Shown: positions 24,815-34,157, counted from the stretch's first letter. The stretch: 59,468 bases of DNA from Bifidobacteriaceae bacterium (GCA_031267825.1 JAIRYJ010000002.1:1-59468); one strand, 5' to 3'. A program made the numbers and translations. Notes: a model not told the origin generated them from the sequence alone.

Positions 24815-26747
24815 GCCCAGCGTTTGTCTGCCCGGCCGCCTGTTGCCCCAGCAAGTCAGTATCAAGCACCACCGGGCCGCCGTCAGGCGCCTCAAAGGCC
24901 GCGCCAACCAGACGGACCGGTTCAAGCGTCGCGCTGGTCTCAAGTGGAACAGCCAAGCTAGCGAACTCTGGCGGCAGATCGATCACAAGTTCAGCCTGGT
25001 CTCCTGAAAGTTTCACCGCCAAGGCGGCGCCGACTTGGCTGACCACCGCACCGTTCTCCCGCTGGTAAGCCACAGCCCCACCGAGGTAGAGATTACGTCT
25101 CAAGTAAGCCGCCTGTTTCAAGCCGATGACAGCCTCCAAATCACCGGGCAGCGCAGCCTCAACAGACGCCAAATAGGCGGCGAACGAATCAGGGTGCCCG
25201 TCGTAAACGGCGGTACCGTAGGCCGCGCGACCAGCCCACCGGGCTGATGAACCATAAGCCTGACGGCCCGGCCCGGCCCGGCCGCCCGGGCCAGCGAAGA
25301 TGTTGCCAACCCAGCGGTCGTCAGCGCCGTAAACCACCGCGTATCCGGCAACCTCAGTCGAATGTGGTCGGTGATACGGCGTCGCCCGGTCCATCACATC
25401 GGCCTTATATAACGTCCCGCCAATCAGATTGCCAACAAACGCGCCACCCTGGCTGAACAACTCAATCGCCGCTGGAGAAGCCAACACATTGTGATCCACC
25501 AAATAAGGACCATGACTGACTTCAACAAACAAGTCACGCGAATTGGAACACAAGACGTTCCGCCAAACCCGTGTGCCTTGGGCTTGCCAGTCCAACCAGA
25601 TTCCGAGTGAACAGTCATGAATTAGGTTATGACGGATCTCGACATCGATCGCGGCATGCAGTTTGATGCCAGCGATCTCATGCCCAAAGAACTCCCGCTT
25701 CAAAGCGATGTTGTAAATATGGTTATCGCTGATAGTTGAAAAAACACACCCAAGGTGTCCAACAATAGCGTTCTGGCCGCAATCATAAATCGTGTTACCC
25801 CGGATAACGTGAGAGCCGATCAGTTCCTTGGACCAGCCAATAGCCCGGGCCGCGAACACGGCTTCAAGCTGATATTGGTAGCCCGGCTTGTCGCGTCGCC
25901 GCGAGAAATAGTTATCGCCAGTTGACGCTTCCTTGCCGATCGAAATAGCTGAACATTTCGCGTCATGGATTACATTATCCGCAATGACCCAGCCTTTAGC
26001 CCAGTTAGGTCCAATCAAACCCGGCTGATCGGCTGTTGGCGGAGTCCACGGGCAGGCCGCCTGAGCCAATTCAAAACCCTGCACTGTGATGTAATCACGC
26101 CCAGTTACAATTGGATAGAACACACTGCGGCGGACATTGATCTCAACTAATTCAGTATTCGGGTCGGCTGAACCGAAATTCGCCCAAATAGTGGTTTGTT
26201 CATCATCGACTTGGCTATACCAAAGCCGCTGCGTCTGTTCAGGATCAGCCACCATTTGGGGAACTCCGGTCCAATGGTCCGTCACCTCGGTTCGGCGCGG
26301 CGGATCCGTCAGCTCAGCTAAATCGAGTGCCTCGTAGAAACTTTTCCCGTCGAGGTAAACCTCACCCAAATGTTTCAGTGGTTCATTTGATGTTTCCTGG
26401 ACAAGCCAATCACCCTCGACAGTGCGAACGTAAGGATTGAAATCACCAAACATGACGTTCGGCAGCGAAACCCGCCAGACGGCATCGTACTGGTGAACCC
26501 ACCCGGTAATCCGCTCTGACCCTTTGATCGCGACGGCTTCACCGGGGGCGGCGATGAACGTAATCCGGCGCTGGTCGCTCAAACCAGTATTGGCGGGCTT
26601 AACCCATTCGCGGTAGACCCCGGCATGAACCACAACTTCATCACCAGCCTGAGCCACCTGGGCGGCCCGGTTGATAGTTAAGAACGGCTGATCAGCTGAA
26701 CCAATCTGCACATCTGAACCGCTTTTCGCGACATGGTATTGCGTCAT
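24768..26747 (-). CDS. GH120 beta-xylosidase (intracellular right-handed beta-helix)
   Basis: 659 residues without a signal peptide, so cytoplasmic. The sequence closely resembles the GH120 beta-xylosidase XylC of Thermoanaerobacterium as I remember it, starting with YHVAKSGSD and QPFLTINRAAQVA. Parallel beta-helix blocks run through residues 20-450. The two catalytic acids of that enzyme correspond to Asp386 in LGIWLDWQAQGTRV and Glu409 in LFVEVSHGPYLVDHN, with the same 23-residue spacing. Conserved stretches also include PPTADQPGLIGPNW and CSAISIGKEA. It should release xylose from imported xylo-oligosaccharides. The C-terminal about 170 residues are less conserved. It sits downstream of the xylitol/iditol-type dehydrogenase on the same strand. 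Confidence 0.92.
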   Translation of the reverse strand: MTQYHVAKSGSDVQIGSADQPFLTINRAAQVAQAGDEVVVHAGVYREWVKPANTGLSDQRRITFIAAPGEAVAIKGSERITGWVHQYDAVWRVSLPNVMFGDFNPYVRTVEGDWLVQETSNEPLKHLGEVYLDGKSFYEALDLAELTDPPRRTEVTDHWTGVPQMVADPEQTQRLWYSQVDDEQTTIWANFGSADPNTELVEINVRRSVFYPIVTGRDYITVQGFELAQAACPWTPPTADQPGLIGPNWAKGWVIADNVIHDAKCSAISIGKEASTGDNYFSRRRDKPGYQYQLEAVFAARAIGWSKELIGSHVIRGNTIYDCGQNAIVGHLGCVFSTISDNHIYNIALKREFFGHEIAGIKLHAAIDVEIRHNLIHDCSLGIWLDWQAQGTRVWRNVLCSNSRDLFVEVSHGPYLVDHNVLASPAAIELFSQGGAFVGNLIGGTLYKADVMDRATPYHRPHSTEVAGYAVVYGADDRWVGNIFAGPGGRAGPGRQAYGSSARWAGRAAYGTAVYDGHPDSFAAYLASVEAALPGDLEAVIGLKQAAYLRRNLYLGGAVAYQRENGAVVSQVGAALAVKLSGDQAELVIDLPPEFASLAVPLETSATLEPVRLVGAAFEAPDGGPVVLDTDLLGQQAAGQTNAGPVFGLRPGANSVQLW

Positions 26748-26780
26748 AACTAAACTGCCTCTCTCAATTGGCCGGCCGGG

Positions 26781-27812
26781 TCAGCGATCCGGGCAAACAA
26801 TCACCTTGAGGTTCCGCGGATCTCCGCTCCGCTCCAGCGCCTGAGGCACATCAGCCAAGCCGAACCGGGCTGTGACCAGCGAATCTAAGTCAATTCGGCG
26901 GTCGGCCAATAGGCTAATCGCAACCGGCCAGGTACCGGCGTAACGGAAAATACCGGTCACAACCAGTTCCCTGGCTTGAATCCGGGAAGCCGGCATAAGG
27001 ACATCATCAGCTCCCATTCCAACCAGTACGGCACGCCCATTCGGCGCCAAAGCCATAATGCCGTCACGAACCGCCCGTTCTGTCCCAGCGGCATCAATGA
27101 ACGCGTCAACCTCCAAGCCAAGTCCGGCCACGTCATCCGCCAGCGGGTCCACTATCTCAGTCGCGCCAAAGTCCAAGGCCCGCCGCCGACGCGGCTCCAA
27201 CGGATCCGACACGATCACCCGGGTGGCGCCGAAGGCTTTAGCGACTTGCGACATGATGACACCAATCGGTCCGGCCCCAGCGATAAGCACTGAACTACCC
27301 GGTGAAATACCAGCCTTCCGGGCTGTCCAAATCCCGACTGACAGCGGCTCACACAGCGCCCCGGCTTCAAGCGAAACATCATCCGGCAACCGATAGGCAT
27401 AATCCTGTTGAATAACAGCGAACTCACTAAACGCACCATCAATTGGTGGCGTGGCGTAAAATTCCATCTTGGGGCAAAGGTTGTAACGCCCGGCTTTGCA
27501 CTGGGCGCAAACCCGGCAAGCCCGCTGCGGTTCAATTGAAACACGTTCACCGATTCGTTCCGCTGCAACATCCTGCCCAACTGCCACAATTGTGCCGGCC
27601 GCTTCATGTCCCAAAATCAACGGTTTTTCAACAACAAAATCACCGATCCGGCCGTGCCGGTAGTAGTGCGCATCAGAACCGCAGACACCAACCGCCGCAA
27701 CCTTGACAAGGACCTGATCGGCCGCCAATTCCGGCGTCGCCACCGAACGCAGTATGATCCGGCCCTGGCCTTCTAGGACGCTGGCCCGCATCCGCGTTGG
27801 TAGTTGATTCAT
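26781..27812 (-). CDS. Zinc-dependent polyol dehydrogenase (xylitol/L-iditol type)
   Basis: 343 residues of the medium-chain dehydrogenase family. The catalytic zinc ligands lie in GVCGSDAHYYRHGRIGDF and GHEAAG, the structural zinc Cys cluster in CRVCAQCKAGRYNLC, and the nucleotide-binding loop in VLIAGAGPIGVIMSQVAKA. HYYRHGRIGDFVVEKPLILG is typical of xylitol and sorbitol dehydrogenases. In this setting it probably oxidises xylitol to xylulose or a related polyol/sugar pair. The start ATG 27812 follows AGGAGGCAATC. It lies 139 nt downstream of lacI, and the gap is AT-richer than the surroundings and may carry its own promoter. Confidence 0.88.
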   Translation of the reverse strand: MNQLPTRMRASVLEGQGRIILRSVATPELAADQVLVKVAAVGVCGSDAHYYRHGRIGDFVVEKPLILGHEAAGTIVAVGQDVAAERIGERVSIEPQRACRVCAQCKAGRYNLCPKMEFYATPPIDGAFSEFAVIQQDYAYRLPDDVSLEAGALCEPLSVGIWTARKAGISPGSSVLIAGAGPIGVIMSQVAKAFGATRVIVSDPLEPRRRRALDFGATEIVDPLADDVAGLGLEVDAFIDAAGTERAVRDGIMALAPNGRAVLVGMGADDVLMPASRIQARELVVTGIFRYAGTWPVAISLLADRRIDLDSLVTARFGLADVPQALERSGDPRNLKVIVCPDR

Positions 27813-27951
27813 GATTGCCTCCTATTAGAACAGTAAATGGCCGCTTTTTGGCCGCCCATAACAGTATCACCGCGATTGACGCTCAAGTAGTCCCATTGGC
27901 CGTTATTGGTCCCCGCTATAAGCCCGACCGTCAAATAGTCACAGGTCATAA

Positions 27952-28953
27952 TCATTTGGCTGGCGGGGCGGTTGACGCACGAATGATCAATTCAGTCGGG
28001 AGCTCCAGCCGACCGCCGGTTTTGGCTCCCTCCGCCTGGCTGACTACCCGGCGCACAGCCATGGAACCCATTTCTTCAAGCGGCTGGTGCACGGTTGTCA
28101 TTTGTGGGGAAACCCAGCGGCAAAGATTTACATCATCGAATCCAACTACTGACAGGTCATCTGGGATTGTCAGGCCACGCGCCCGGGCGGCTTCATATAC
28201 GCCGTAGGCTTGTTCGTCGGAACTGGCGAAAATCGCGCTTGGGCGGTCCGGTAAGTCAAGCAGTTCACCGCCGAACCTAATACCGCCATCAAGCAGAAAG
28301 TTTCCGTGCCGGACTAGTTCTGGGTCCATTGCCAAACCCGCCCGGCGCAAGGCGGCGACATATCCGTCCATCCGGTCAACCGAACAGATTTCGTTGTCCG
28401 GCCCAGTAATGATTCCGATCCGGCTATGGCCTAGCGAGATCAGATGCTCTGTGGCGGCCAGACCTCCGGCCCAGTTGGTGGCGCAAACCGTTGGTGTCTC
28501 ACCAGCGGCGGTTCCAACCGGGTCAACCAACACCACCGGCAGGCCTCGGCCGGCCAGTGCGTCTCTGGTTGATTGGCCTAATTCACGCAGCGCGAATATG
28601 ACACCATCGGAGCCGCGTTTACGTAGACGCTGCAACCAGGTCGCCTCAGCCGCGTCGGTGTCGATCGCGGCGGTGATGATGACGTCATAATCTAACCGGC
28701 TAGCTTCTGCGTTAACTCCTTTGATCAGCGTTAACGCCCATTGTGAATCCATTTCGGAGATCAGTAAGTCAATAATGTTGGTGGCTATTGGCCGGTTTGA
28801 TTTGGCGTAGCCGCTGGCCATCAACGCCCGCTCAACTGTCTCCCGAGTGGCCGCGGCCACGCCCCAGCGGTGGTTGAGAACCTTAGAGACCGTGGCGACC
28901 GATACGCCAGCGAGATCCGCCACCTCCGCAATCGTGACTGTGCTACTGGTCAT
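27952..28953 (-). CDS. LacI-family transcriptional regulator
   Basis: About 333 residues. The N-terminal helix-turn-helix TIAEVADLAGVSVATVSKVL is followed by the hinge and a periplasmic-binding-like effector domain (GVIFALRELGQ, SIGHSRIGIITGPDN-like segment, FASSDEQAYGVYEAARARG, VVGFDDVNLCRWVSPQMTTV). The ATG at 28953 is chosen because CGGAGGAG lies just upstream; an in-frame ATG nine codons earlier is possible. Placed between the second importer and the xylosidase genes, it probably represses them and is released by xylose or a xylo-oligosaccharide. Confidence 0.92.
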   Translation of the reverse strand: MTSSTVTIAEVADLAGVSVATVSKVLNHRWGVAAATRETVERALMASGYAKSNRPIATNIIDLLISEMDSQWALTLIKGVNAEASRLDYDVIITAAIDTDAAEATWLQRLRKRGSDGVIFALRELGQSTRDALAGRGLPVVLVDPVGTAAGETPTVCATNWAGGLAATEHLISLGHSRIGIITGPDNEICSVDRMDGYVAALRRAGLAMDPELVRHGNFLLDGGIRFGGELLDLPDRPSAIFASSDEQAYGVYEAARARGLTIPDDLSVVGFDDVNLCRWVSPQMTTVHQPLEEMGSMAVRRVVSQAEGAKTGGRLELPTELIIRASTAPPAK

Positions 28954-29045
28954 AGTCTCCTCCGGTGCTGTTAGTGTCATATCCGAACCAGCATCGCTGT
29001 TCGCAGTCCATTATCTGTCTGTCTGATACCCGCTGGTGCCAGAGC

Positions 29046-29125
29046 CCGCCTTACCATCAGCCTTGTCGTCGGCCTTATCATCAGCCTTGTCGTCAGCCTT
29101 ACGACCAGCCTTGCCATTCGCCTCA
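29046..29125. repeat. 12-bp tandem repeat downstream of the second importer's last permease gene
   Basis: Six to seven copies of a 12-bp unit close to CCTTGTCGTCAG between the permease stop (29131) and lacI. Read on the minus strand the unit would encode KADD repeats, but the copies lie after the permease stop codon, so they are not part of that protein as it stands. The rest of the 177-nt gap holds no gene. Confidence 0.8.
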
Positions 29126-29130
29126 TCGTT

Positions 29131-30153
29131 TCAGCTCTTCACCGCACCCATGGTGATGCCTGATTGCCAGTAACGCTGTAGCGCCAGGAACGCCACCACC
29201 AGTGGCACAATCGCCAAGACTGATCCTGTGATGACGTTCGAAAAGACCGCCTCATTCGCGTCACCGGCCGCGGCTTGCGAGTTCCAGGTCGCCAAACCAA
29301 CTGTGACCGGGAAAAGCTTGGTGTCTGACAGCATGATGAGTGGCAAGAAATAGTCGTTCCAGGCGGCTACCAGGTTAAGGATCAGCACTGTGATGAAGCC
29401 TGGCACCAGTTGGGGTAATGCGATCTGAACGAATACGCGGTATTCACCAGCACCGTCGATCCGGGCCGCCTCAAGCAGGCCGTCAGGTATGGCGCTTTGA
29501 GCGTAGACCGCCATCAGGTAGAAGCCGAAGGGGCTGACAATTGACGGCAGGATGACAGCCCACGGTGTGTTGGTCAGGCCGACCCGGCTGAGCAGCAGGT
29601 AGGTCGGGATGGTCAGCGCCGTGGCAGGAACCATGATTGTGGCCAGCACCACTGTGAAGTAGGCCCGCCGGCCAGGGAAATTCAGCCGGGCGATGGCGTA
29701 TCCGGCGGCGGTCGCCAAGCTTGTGCCAACTATCGCGCTGGTTCCGGCGTACAGCACCGTGTTAGCTACCCAGCGCAGGTAGATGCCGTCTTGACGCGTC
29801 ACCGTGTCGGCGATGTTTGTCAGCAGGTTGAATGAATCAGCGAAGGCGAATCCGAAAGATGAGAACAAACCGGAGTTGTCCTTGGTGGCGGAAATCAGCA
29901 GCCAAACCAAAGGCACCGCGAAGTAGATCAGCATGACGATCATCGGTGCGCGGGCCGCCAACGGTGTCACCCTGGCGTCTCCGAGTGCGACCAGTCTGGC
30001 GTGGCGTTTGTGTTTCCGGCTAGCCTGCCTGTCCGTTAGGCCCGGCGTGCCCCGCCCGGCCGGGGCCGCCTCCGGAGTTGGACCGCCTTGCTCGGCCCCC
30101 GCCGCCTCCAAAGCCGTATCGCCCCGCCCGGCCCGCCAGCTTCGCCCGTTCAC
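29131..30153 (-). CDS. Sugar ABC transporter permease, MalG type (importer 2)
   Basis: 340 residues: a long Ala/Gly-rich cytoplasmic N-terminus of about 65 residues, six hydrophobic segments, and the EAA loop EAARIDGAGEYRVFVQIALP near residue 235. It ends SGITMGAVKS. The start is a GTG overlapping the upstream permease stop (GTGA). It forms a CUT1 importer with the two genes upstream. The N-terminal tail is much longer than in most MalG proteins and may be a low-complexity addition. Confidence 0.92.
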   Translation of the reverse strand: MNGRSWRAGRGDTALEAAGAEQGGPTPEAAPAGRGTPGLTDRQASRKHKRHARLVALGDARVTPLAARAPMIVMLIYFAVPLVWLLISATKDNSGLFSSFGFAFADSFNLLTNIADTVTRQDGIYLRWVANTVLYAGTSAIVGTSLATAAGYAIARLNFPGRRAYFTVVLATIMVPATALTIPTYLLLSRVGLTNTPWAVILPSIVSPFGFYLMAVYAQSAIPDGLLEAARIDGAGEYRVFVQIALPQLVPGFITVLILNLVAAWNDYFLPLIMLSDTKLFPVTVGLATWNSQAAAGDANEAVFSNVITGSVLAIVPLVVAFLALQRYWQSGITMGAVKS

Positions 30154-31094
30154 CGCATTCCCTTCCGGTTGTTGTGCACCATCCAGGCCGAAGAGGCGAT
30201 CACTACGAGCACTCCCAATGCGAAGGAAATCGCCGCTGAATAGGAATATTGCTGGTTGGTGAAGGCCAGATTGTAGGCGTAAAGGTTGGGCGTGAAGGAA
30301 GGGGTGATGGTGCCTGGCGCCATGGCCGCGAAGATCCGTGGCTCAGTGAAGTATTGGAACGTCGCGATCAGTGAGAAAACCACCACCAACGCCAAGGTTG
30401 GTCTGAGGGCTGGCAGCTTGATGTGCCAGGCGGTTTTCAGCGCGCCGGCCCCATCGAGGGCGGCGGCCTCATATAGTTCCGGTGAGACTGAACGCAGTGC
30501 GGCGTAAAGGATGATCGTGTTGTAGCCAACGAACTGCCAGACCGCGATGTTCGCCAGCGATCCTAGGACAATATCCGGGCTGAAGAAGTTAGGTGCGTCG
30601 TGTCCCAACCCTTCAGCTATTTGAGCTATCGGGCCGAAGGTCGGTCCGTAGATATAACCCCAGATCAGGGCCGCTATTACGCTTGGCACGGCGTATGGCA
30701 GGAAGATCCCAATGCGGAAGACTTTGGCTAGTTTGCTGGTGCCAGCGTCGATCAGGAGGGCCGCCAGGATGGCGAATCCCATGATCAGTGGCAGGCGCAT
30801 TGATCCGAAGATGACTACGTTCAGGACGCCTTTCCAGAACAGCGGGTCAACCGCGGCCCGCAGGTAGTTGGCCATGCCGGTGAAGGTCAGTCCGCCGATC
30901 AGCCGGTCGCGGTAGAGGCTGGCGTAGAACGAATAGGCCAGCGGCACTATGAAGAAGGTGACAAAGAAGATCCCGAACGGTGCCGCCAGCACCAGGCCGG
31001 CCCGTCGTTCAGCCCGGTGCGCGCCGATGCCGCCCGATCGGTTTCGCGGCGACGGCGTCTTGGCTGCCGGGCGGGTTTGGCTTCGCGTTTTCAT
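30150..31094 (-). CDS. Sugar ABC transporter permease, MalF type (importer 2)
   Basis: 314 residues with six hydrophobic segments and the EAA loop YEAAALDGAGALKTAWHIKLP near residue 210. A basic N-terminus (MKTRSQTRPAAKTPSPRNR) precedes the first helix. The start is ATG 31094. It lies downstream of the binding protein beyond a strong hairpin, and overlaps the next permease by GTGA. No ATPase gene is close. Confidence 0.92.
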   Translation of the reverse strand: MKTRSQTRPAAKTPSPRNRSGGIGAHRAERRAGLVLAAPFGIFFVTFFIVPLAYSFYASLYRDRLIGGLTFTGMANYLRAAVDPLFWKGVLNVVIFGSMRLPLIMGFAILAALLIDAGTSKLAKVFRIGIFLPYAVPSVIAALIWGYIYGPTFGPIAQIAEGLGHDAPNFFSPDIVLGSLANIAVWQFVGYNTIILYAALRSVSPELYEAAALDGAGALKTAWHIKLPALRPTLALVVVFSLIATFQYFTEPRIFAAMAPGTITPSFTPNLYAYNLAFTNQQYSYSAAISFALGVLVVIASSAWMVHNNRKGMR

Positions 31095-31120
31095 GGCCGT
31101 AGCCGTGTCCCTACGTTTGG

Positions 31121-31157
31121 GCGGCTGGCCTGGCCTTTAGCGGGCCAGGCCAGCCGC
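31121..31157 (-). terminator. Hairpin between binding-protein and permease genes (importer 2)
   Basis: A perfect 15-bp GC-rich inverted repeat, GCGGCTGGCCTGGCC and GGCCAGGCCAGCCGC, with a 7-nt loop, in the 89-nt gap between the binding-protein stop and the first permease start. No U-run follows. As in importer 1 it probably limits read-through or protects the upstream mRNA, giving more binding protein than permease. Confidence 0.85.
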
Positions 31158-31183
31158 TGGTTCCAATTACCGTGTCTGAAGAG

Positions 31184-32539
31184 CTACCGCGTGGTTACGG
31201 TGTAGCCCTGGTCGGTAGCGTATTGGACAACGGTTTCCTGGAGGGTGTCAAAGGCCTCGGTCAGGCTGCCGCCTTGGGTTAGGGCGCCACCAATGATGGC
31301 CGAGATTTGAGCCGAAACGTAGTCCTGGAACGGGCTGAACTGGTAGTCAGCTGGCACCATTTGGCTCGATGGCAGGAAGACGTCTTTGACTACTTGCTGC
31401 CCACCGAAGAAAGCTGATTCCCGGTCAACGATTTCTGGGTCTTCCAGATAGGCCTTGATGGCCGGGAAAGTTTCTTTGTTTTCCGCCCGCCATTTGGCGA
31501 CGAACTCAGCTGAGGCGTACCACTTGGCGAATTCGGCGGCGGCTGGTTTGTTTGGCGCCAACCGTGGCACGGCGGCGGCTGAGCCACCAAAGTTAGCTGA
31601 GATGTTCTGACCGGCTTCCCACTGTGGCAGCAGGGCGGCCCGCCAGTCGCCGGCTGTGTCAGCCACGATGCCTTGGAGGAAGACTGGCCCCCAGGCGGCT
31701 GTGATCCAGGAGGCGTAGCGGCCGTCAGCGAAGCTCTTGTACCAGGTGTCGGTGTAGGCCGGGTCAACTGATACAACGCCTTCGGCTACTAGTGGCTCCC
31801 AGTATTCGGCGAATTGTTTGGCTCCTGGGTCGTTCAGGGCGATCTGCAACTCAGTTTCAGATCCAGCTTGGAATGGCCTGGAGCCCGCTTGGCTTGAAAG
31901 CGAGAGAATCGGCCCTGATTCGTTCGGGGCTAGGTTGGTGATGAATACATCGGGGTTGGCGGCGTGGAGTTTGCGGGCCGCATCAGCGAATTCGTCCCAA
32001 GTTTGGGGGACTTCAATGCCGTACTGGTCAAAGATGCTCTTGCGGTAAACAATGCCCATCGGCCCGGTGTCGGTTGGCAGACCACGGATGGCGCCTTCTT
32101 GTGAAACGAACTCAAGGGCGAAGGGCAAGTACCGGTCAGCGATTTCCGAAGCACCGTATTCGCGCAGGTCCAGGAACTCGGTCCCAAAGCTGGCGACGGT
32201 GTCCAAGGTGACGTGCATGACGTCTGGTACGCCTGAGCCCGCTTTCATGGCGGTGCGTAGTTTGGCGTAGGCCGGGTCACCTTGACCAGCGTTGACTAGC
32301 GTCACGTGGATGTCAGGGTGGGTCCGTTCGAACTCTTCGATTAGTGGTTCGATCCCAGGCGTCCAGGACCAATAGGTGATGTCCCCCGATGCCGTACTTG
32401 TGTCGATTACGCCGGTTGGTGGGCCAGCCGGTTCTTCTTCTGCTGGGCTGGCGCAGCCCCCCAGGCCAACCACTGTCCCACAGACTGCTACTACTAGTGC
32501 GCCGGCCCATGTCCGGCGGCTCCTGTTCTTCTTGATCAT
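31184..32539 (-). CDS. Sugar-binding lipoprotein (importer 2)
   Basis: About 451 residues of the extracellular solute-binding protein family 1. I take the ATG at 32539: GGGAG is seven bases upstream and a lipoprotein signal follows, MIKKNRSRRTWAGAL then the lipobox LGGC. Mature features include ITYWSWTPGIEPLIEEFE and PDVMHVTLDTVASFG, and the closing TVVQYATDQGYTVTTR is ordinary. First gene of importer 2. The divergent CoA-transferase gene starts about 300 nt away, and the shared gap contains candidate regulatory repeats. The substrate is inferred to be a sugar from the neighbouring genes. Confidence 0.92.
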   Translation of the reverse strand: MIKKNRSRRTWAGALVVAVCGTVVGLGGCASPAEEEPAGPPTGVIDTSTASGDITYWSWTPGIEPLIEEFERTHPDIHVTLVNAGQGDPAYAKLRTAMKAGSGVPDVMHVTLDTVASFGTEFLDLREYGASEIADRYLPFALEFVSQEGAIRGLPTDTGPMGIVYRKSIFDQYGIEVPQTWDEFADAARKLHAANPDVFITNLAPNESGPILSLSSQAGSRPFQAGSETELQIALNDPGAKQFAEYWEPLVAEGVVSVDPAYTDTWYKSFADGRYASWITAAWGPVFLQGIVADTAGDWRAALLPQWEAGQNISANFGGSAAAVPRLAPNKPAAAEFAKWYASAEFVAKWRAENKETFPAIKAYLEDPEIVDRESAFFGGQQVVKDVFLPSSQMVPADYQFSPFQDYVSAQISAIIGGALTQGGSLTEAFDTLQETVVQYATDQGYTVTTR

Positions 32540-32572
32540 GTCTTGACTCCCTGGTTGATCCTCATCGATCTG

Positions 32573-32807
32573 GCTTTCGATACTGTTTCGATCGCCATGG
32601 CAAGAATTATTACCCCAAGGCCTCGGAATCGTCAACCCCTGAGCCAAATTTGGTCAGTTGTGCAAGTCCCGAACCAACTAGACAGCGCCTACCTGGCCTT
32701 CAGCAACAGGCTACTGTAGCTGGCCACAGAGTTGCCACCAAATACATCCGGGTGGTTGACAGGTCTCAGAAGCGCGCTGCTAGACTATCGCAAGTCTTTC
32801 GATACCT
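32573..32807. promoter_or_regulatory. Divergent regulatory region with repeated CTTTCGATAC sites
   Basis: In the gap between the importer-2 lipoprotein (-) and the CoA-transferase gene (+), the 10-mer CTTTCGATAC occurs twice: at 32573-32582, followed by a second TTTCGAT, and at 32795-32804, where it is half of a near-perfect palindrome, TATCGCAAGTCTTTCGATA. Each copy lies close to one of the two starts, which suggests a common regulator for both divergent transcripts. The regulator is unknown. Confidence 0.45.
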
Positions 32808-32840
32808 AGACCGACACCTATGACAACTGAGGCAGGCAGA

Positions 32841-34157
32841 ATGGCAAAGGCGCTGGACCAAATTCGGGTCCTCGACTTCTCCTGGAGTGTGGCAGGGCCA
32901 ACCGTGACACAGATCATGGCGGCCCACGGCGCTGAAGTGATCAAAGTTGAGTGGCCAACCCACGCTGACCCGATGCGGACCTCAATGTTCGCCGTTGACA
33001 CCCCAGCCACTTTAGACAGTGGAGCTTTCTTCTCAACTCTCAACATCGGCAAGGACAGCCTGACCCTGAACGTTGGAACCGAACCAGGCCGTGACGTCAT
33101 CCGGCGACTGATCGCCGCCAGCGACGTGGTGGTCGAATCGTTCTCGGCCGGCATGATGCGCCGCTGGGGATTCGATTACCAGACAATGAGCGGCCTGAAC
33201 CCCGGAATCATCTACTTGAGCGTCTCCGGGTTCGGCCACAGCGGCCCCTATGAACGTTACGAAACTTGGGGCCCAACCGCCCAAGCCTTCAACGGCCTAA
33301 CCGCCAGTTCAGGCCTACCCGGCCGTGAACCAGCCGGCTGGGGCTATTCCTACATGGATGTTTGCGCTGGTTATCTTGGCGCGGTGGCGCTATTCGCCGC
33401 CTTACATCAACGCCACACAAGCGGCCAAGGCCAATACATTGATGTCGCCCAAACTGAAGCCGGACTAGCCCTGACCGGAGCCGCCATGCTTGACGCTGAC
33501 GTCAACCAGCGGACCACTGAACGGCCCGGTTTCCCACCCGGTAATCGGGCGATCTGGCCGGGTGTACCAAACGGACACGGCCTGCGCGGTGAAGTTGGCG
33601 CACCTTACGGCCTGTACCCCACCTTAGGTGGCGGCCTGAACGATTACTGCGCCATCACAGTATTGAATCAAACCCAGTGGGAAGCCTTAGTTCAGGCCTC
33701 CGGCCAAAGCGCCTGGGGCAGCGATCAACGTTTCGCCAGCCACCAATCACGTGTCCGCTACCAGACCGCCCTTGACCAGGCCATCGGCCAATGGACCGAA
33801 ACAATCGACAAATACCAGTTGATGGACCGCCTACAAGCCGCCGGAGTCCCAGCCGGCGCCCTGCAAAGCGCCTCCGACCTGATGGAACGTGACCCGCAGC
33901 TAGCTGCCAGGCAAGTCTTTGTTGAACTGGATCATCCCCGACTCGGCCGGCACCGCTACGAATCCATCCCAATCAAATACAGCGCCTCACCAGTCGCCTA
34001 TGAACCGAAATGGCCGCTGCTGTCATCCTCCAATCAGCCTGTCCTACATGATGTGGCCGGTCTGTCAGATGAGGCCATCAACCAGCTCAATCAACTCGGC
34101 ATCACCTGGCCTGAAAGCCTTGAACGCGACGCACTAATCGAGGGGTCATTATGGTAG
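32841..34157 (+). CDS. Family III CoA-transferase (CaiB/BaiF type), subunit 1
   Basis: About 438 residues, normal for the family. It should move CoA from an acyl-CoA such as succinyl-CoA to a carboxylic acid. Family features: IRVLDFSWSVAGPTVTQIMA, ADVIKVEWP-type stretch (GAEVIKVEWPTHADP), IIYLSVSGFGHSGPYERYETW, and QYIDVAQTEAGLALTGAAML with the region of the catalytic Asp. The ATG at 32841 is preferred (GAGGCAGG upstream); an ATG seven codons earlier is possible. It overlaps the next CoA-transferase gene, so the two probably form a heteromer, as BbsE and BbsF do in toluene degradation. Confidence 0.9.
   Translation: MAKALDQIRVLDFSWSVAGPTVTQIMAAHGAEVIKVEWPTHADPMRTSMFAVDTPATLDSGAFFSTLNIGKDSLTLNVGTEPGRDVIRRLIAASDVVVESFSAGMMRRWGFDYQTMSGLNPGIIYLSVSGFGHSGPYERYETWGPTAQAFNGLTASSGLPGREPAGWGYSYMDVCAGYLGAVALFAALHQRHTSGQGQYIDVAQTEAGLALTGAAMLDADVNQRTTERPGFPPGNRAIWPGVPNGHGLRGEVGAPYGLYPTLGGGLNDYCAITVLNQTQWEALVQASGQSAWGSDQRFASHQSRVRYQTALDQAIGQWTETIDKYQLMDRLQAAGVPAGALQSASDLMERDPQLAARQVFVELDHPRLGRHRYESIPIKYSASPVAYEPKWPLLSSSNQPVLHDVAGLSDEAINQLNQLGITWPESLERDALIEGSLW

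Noticed and set aside
29046..29125. Short regularly spaced repeat resembling a CRISPR array
   Set aside because: The 12-bp units are directly adjacent without unique spacers; it is a simple tandem repeat.
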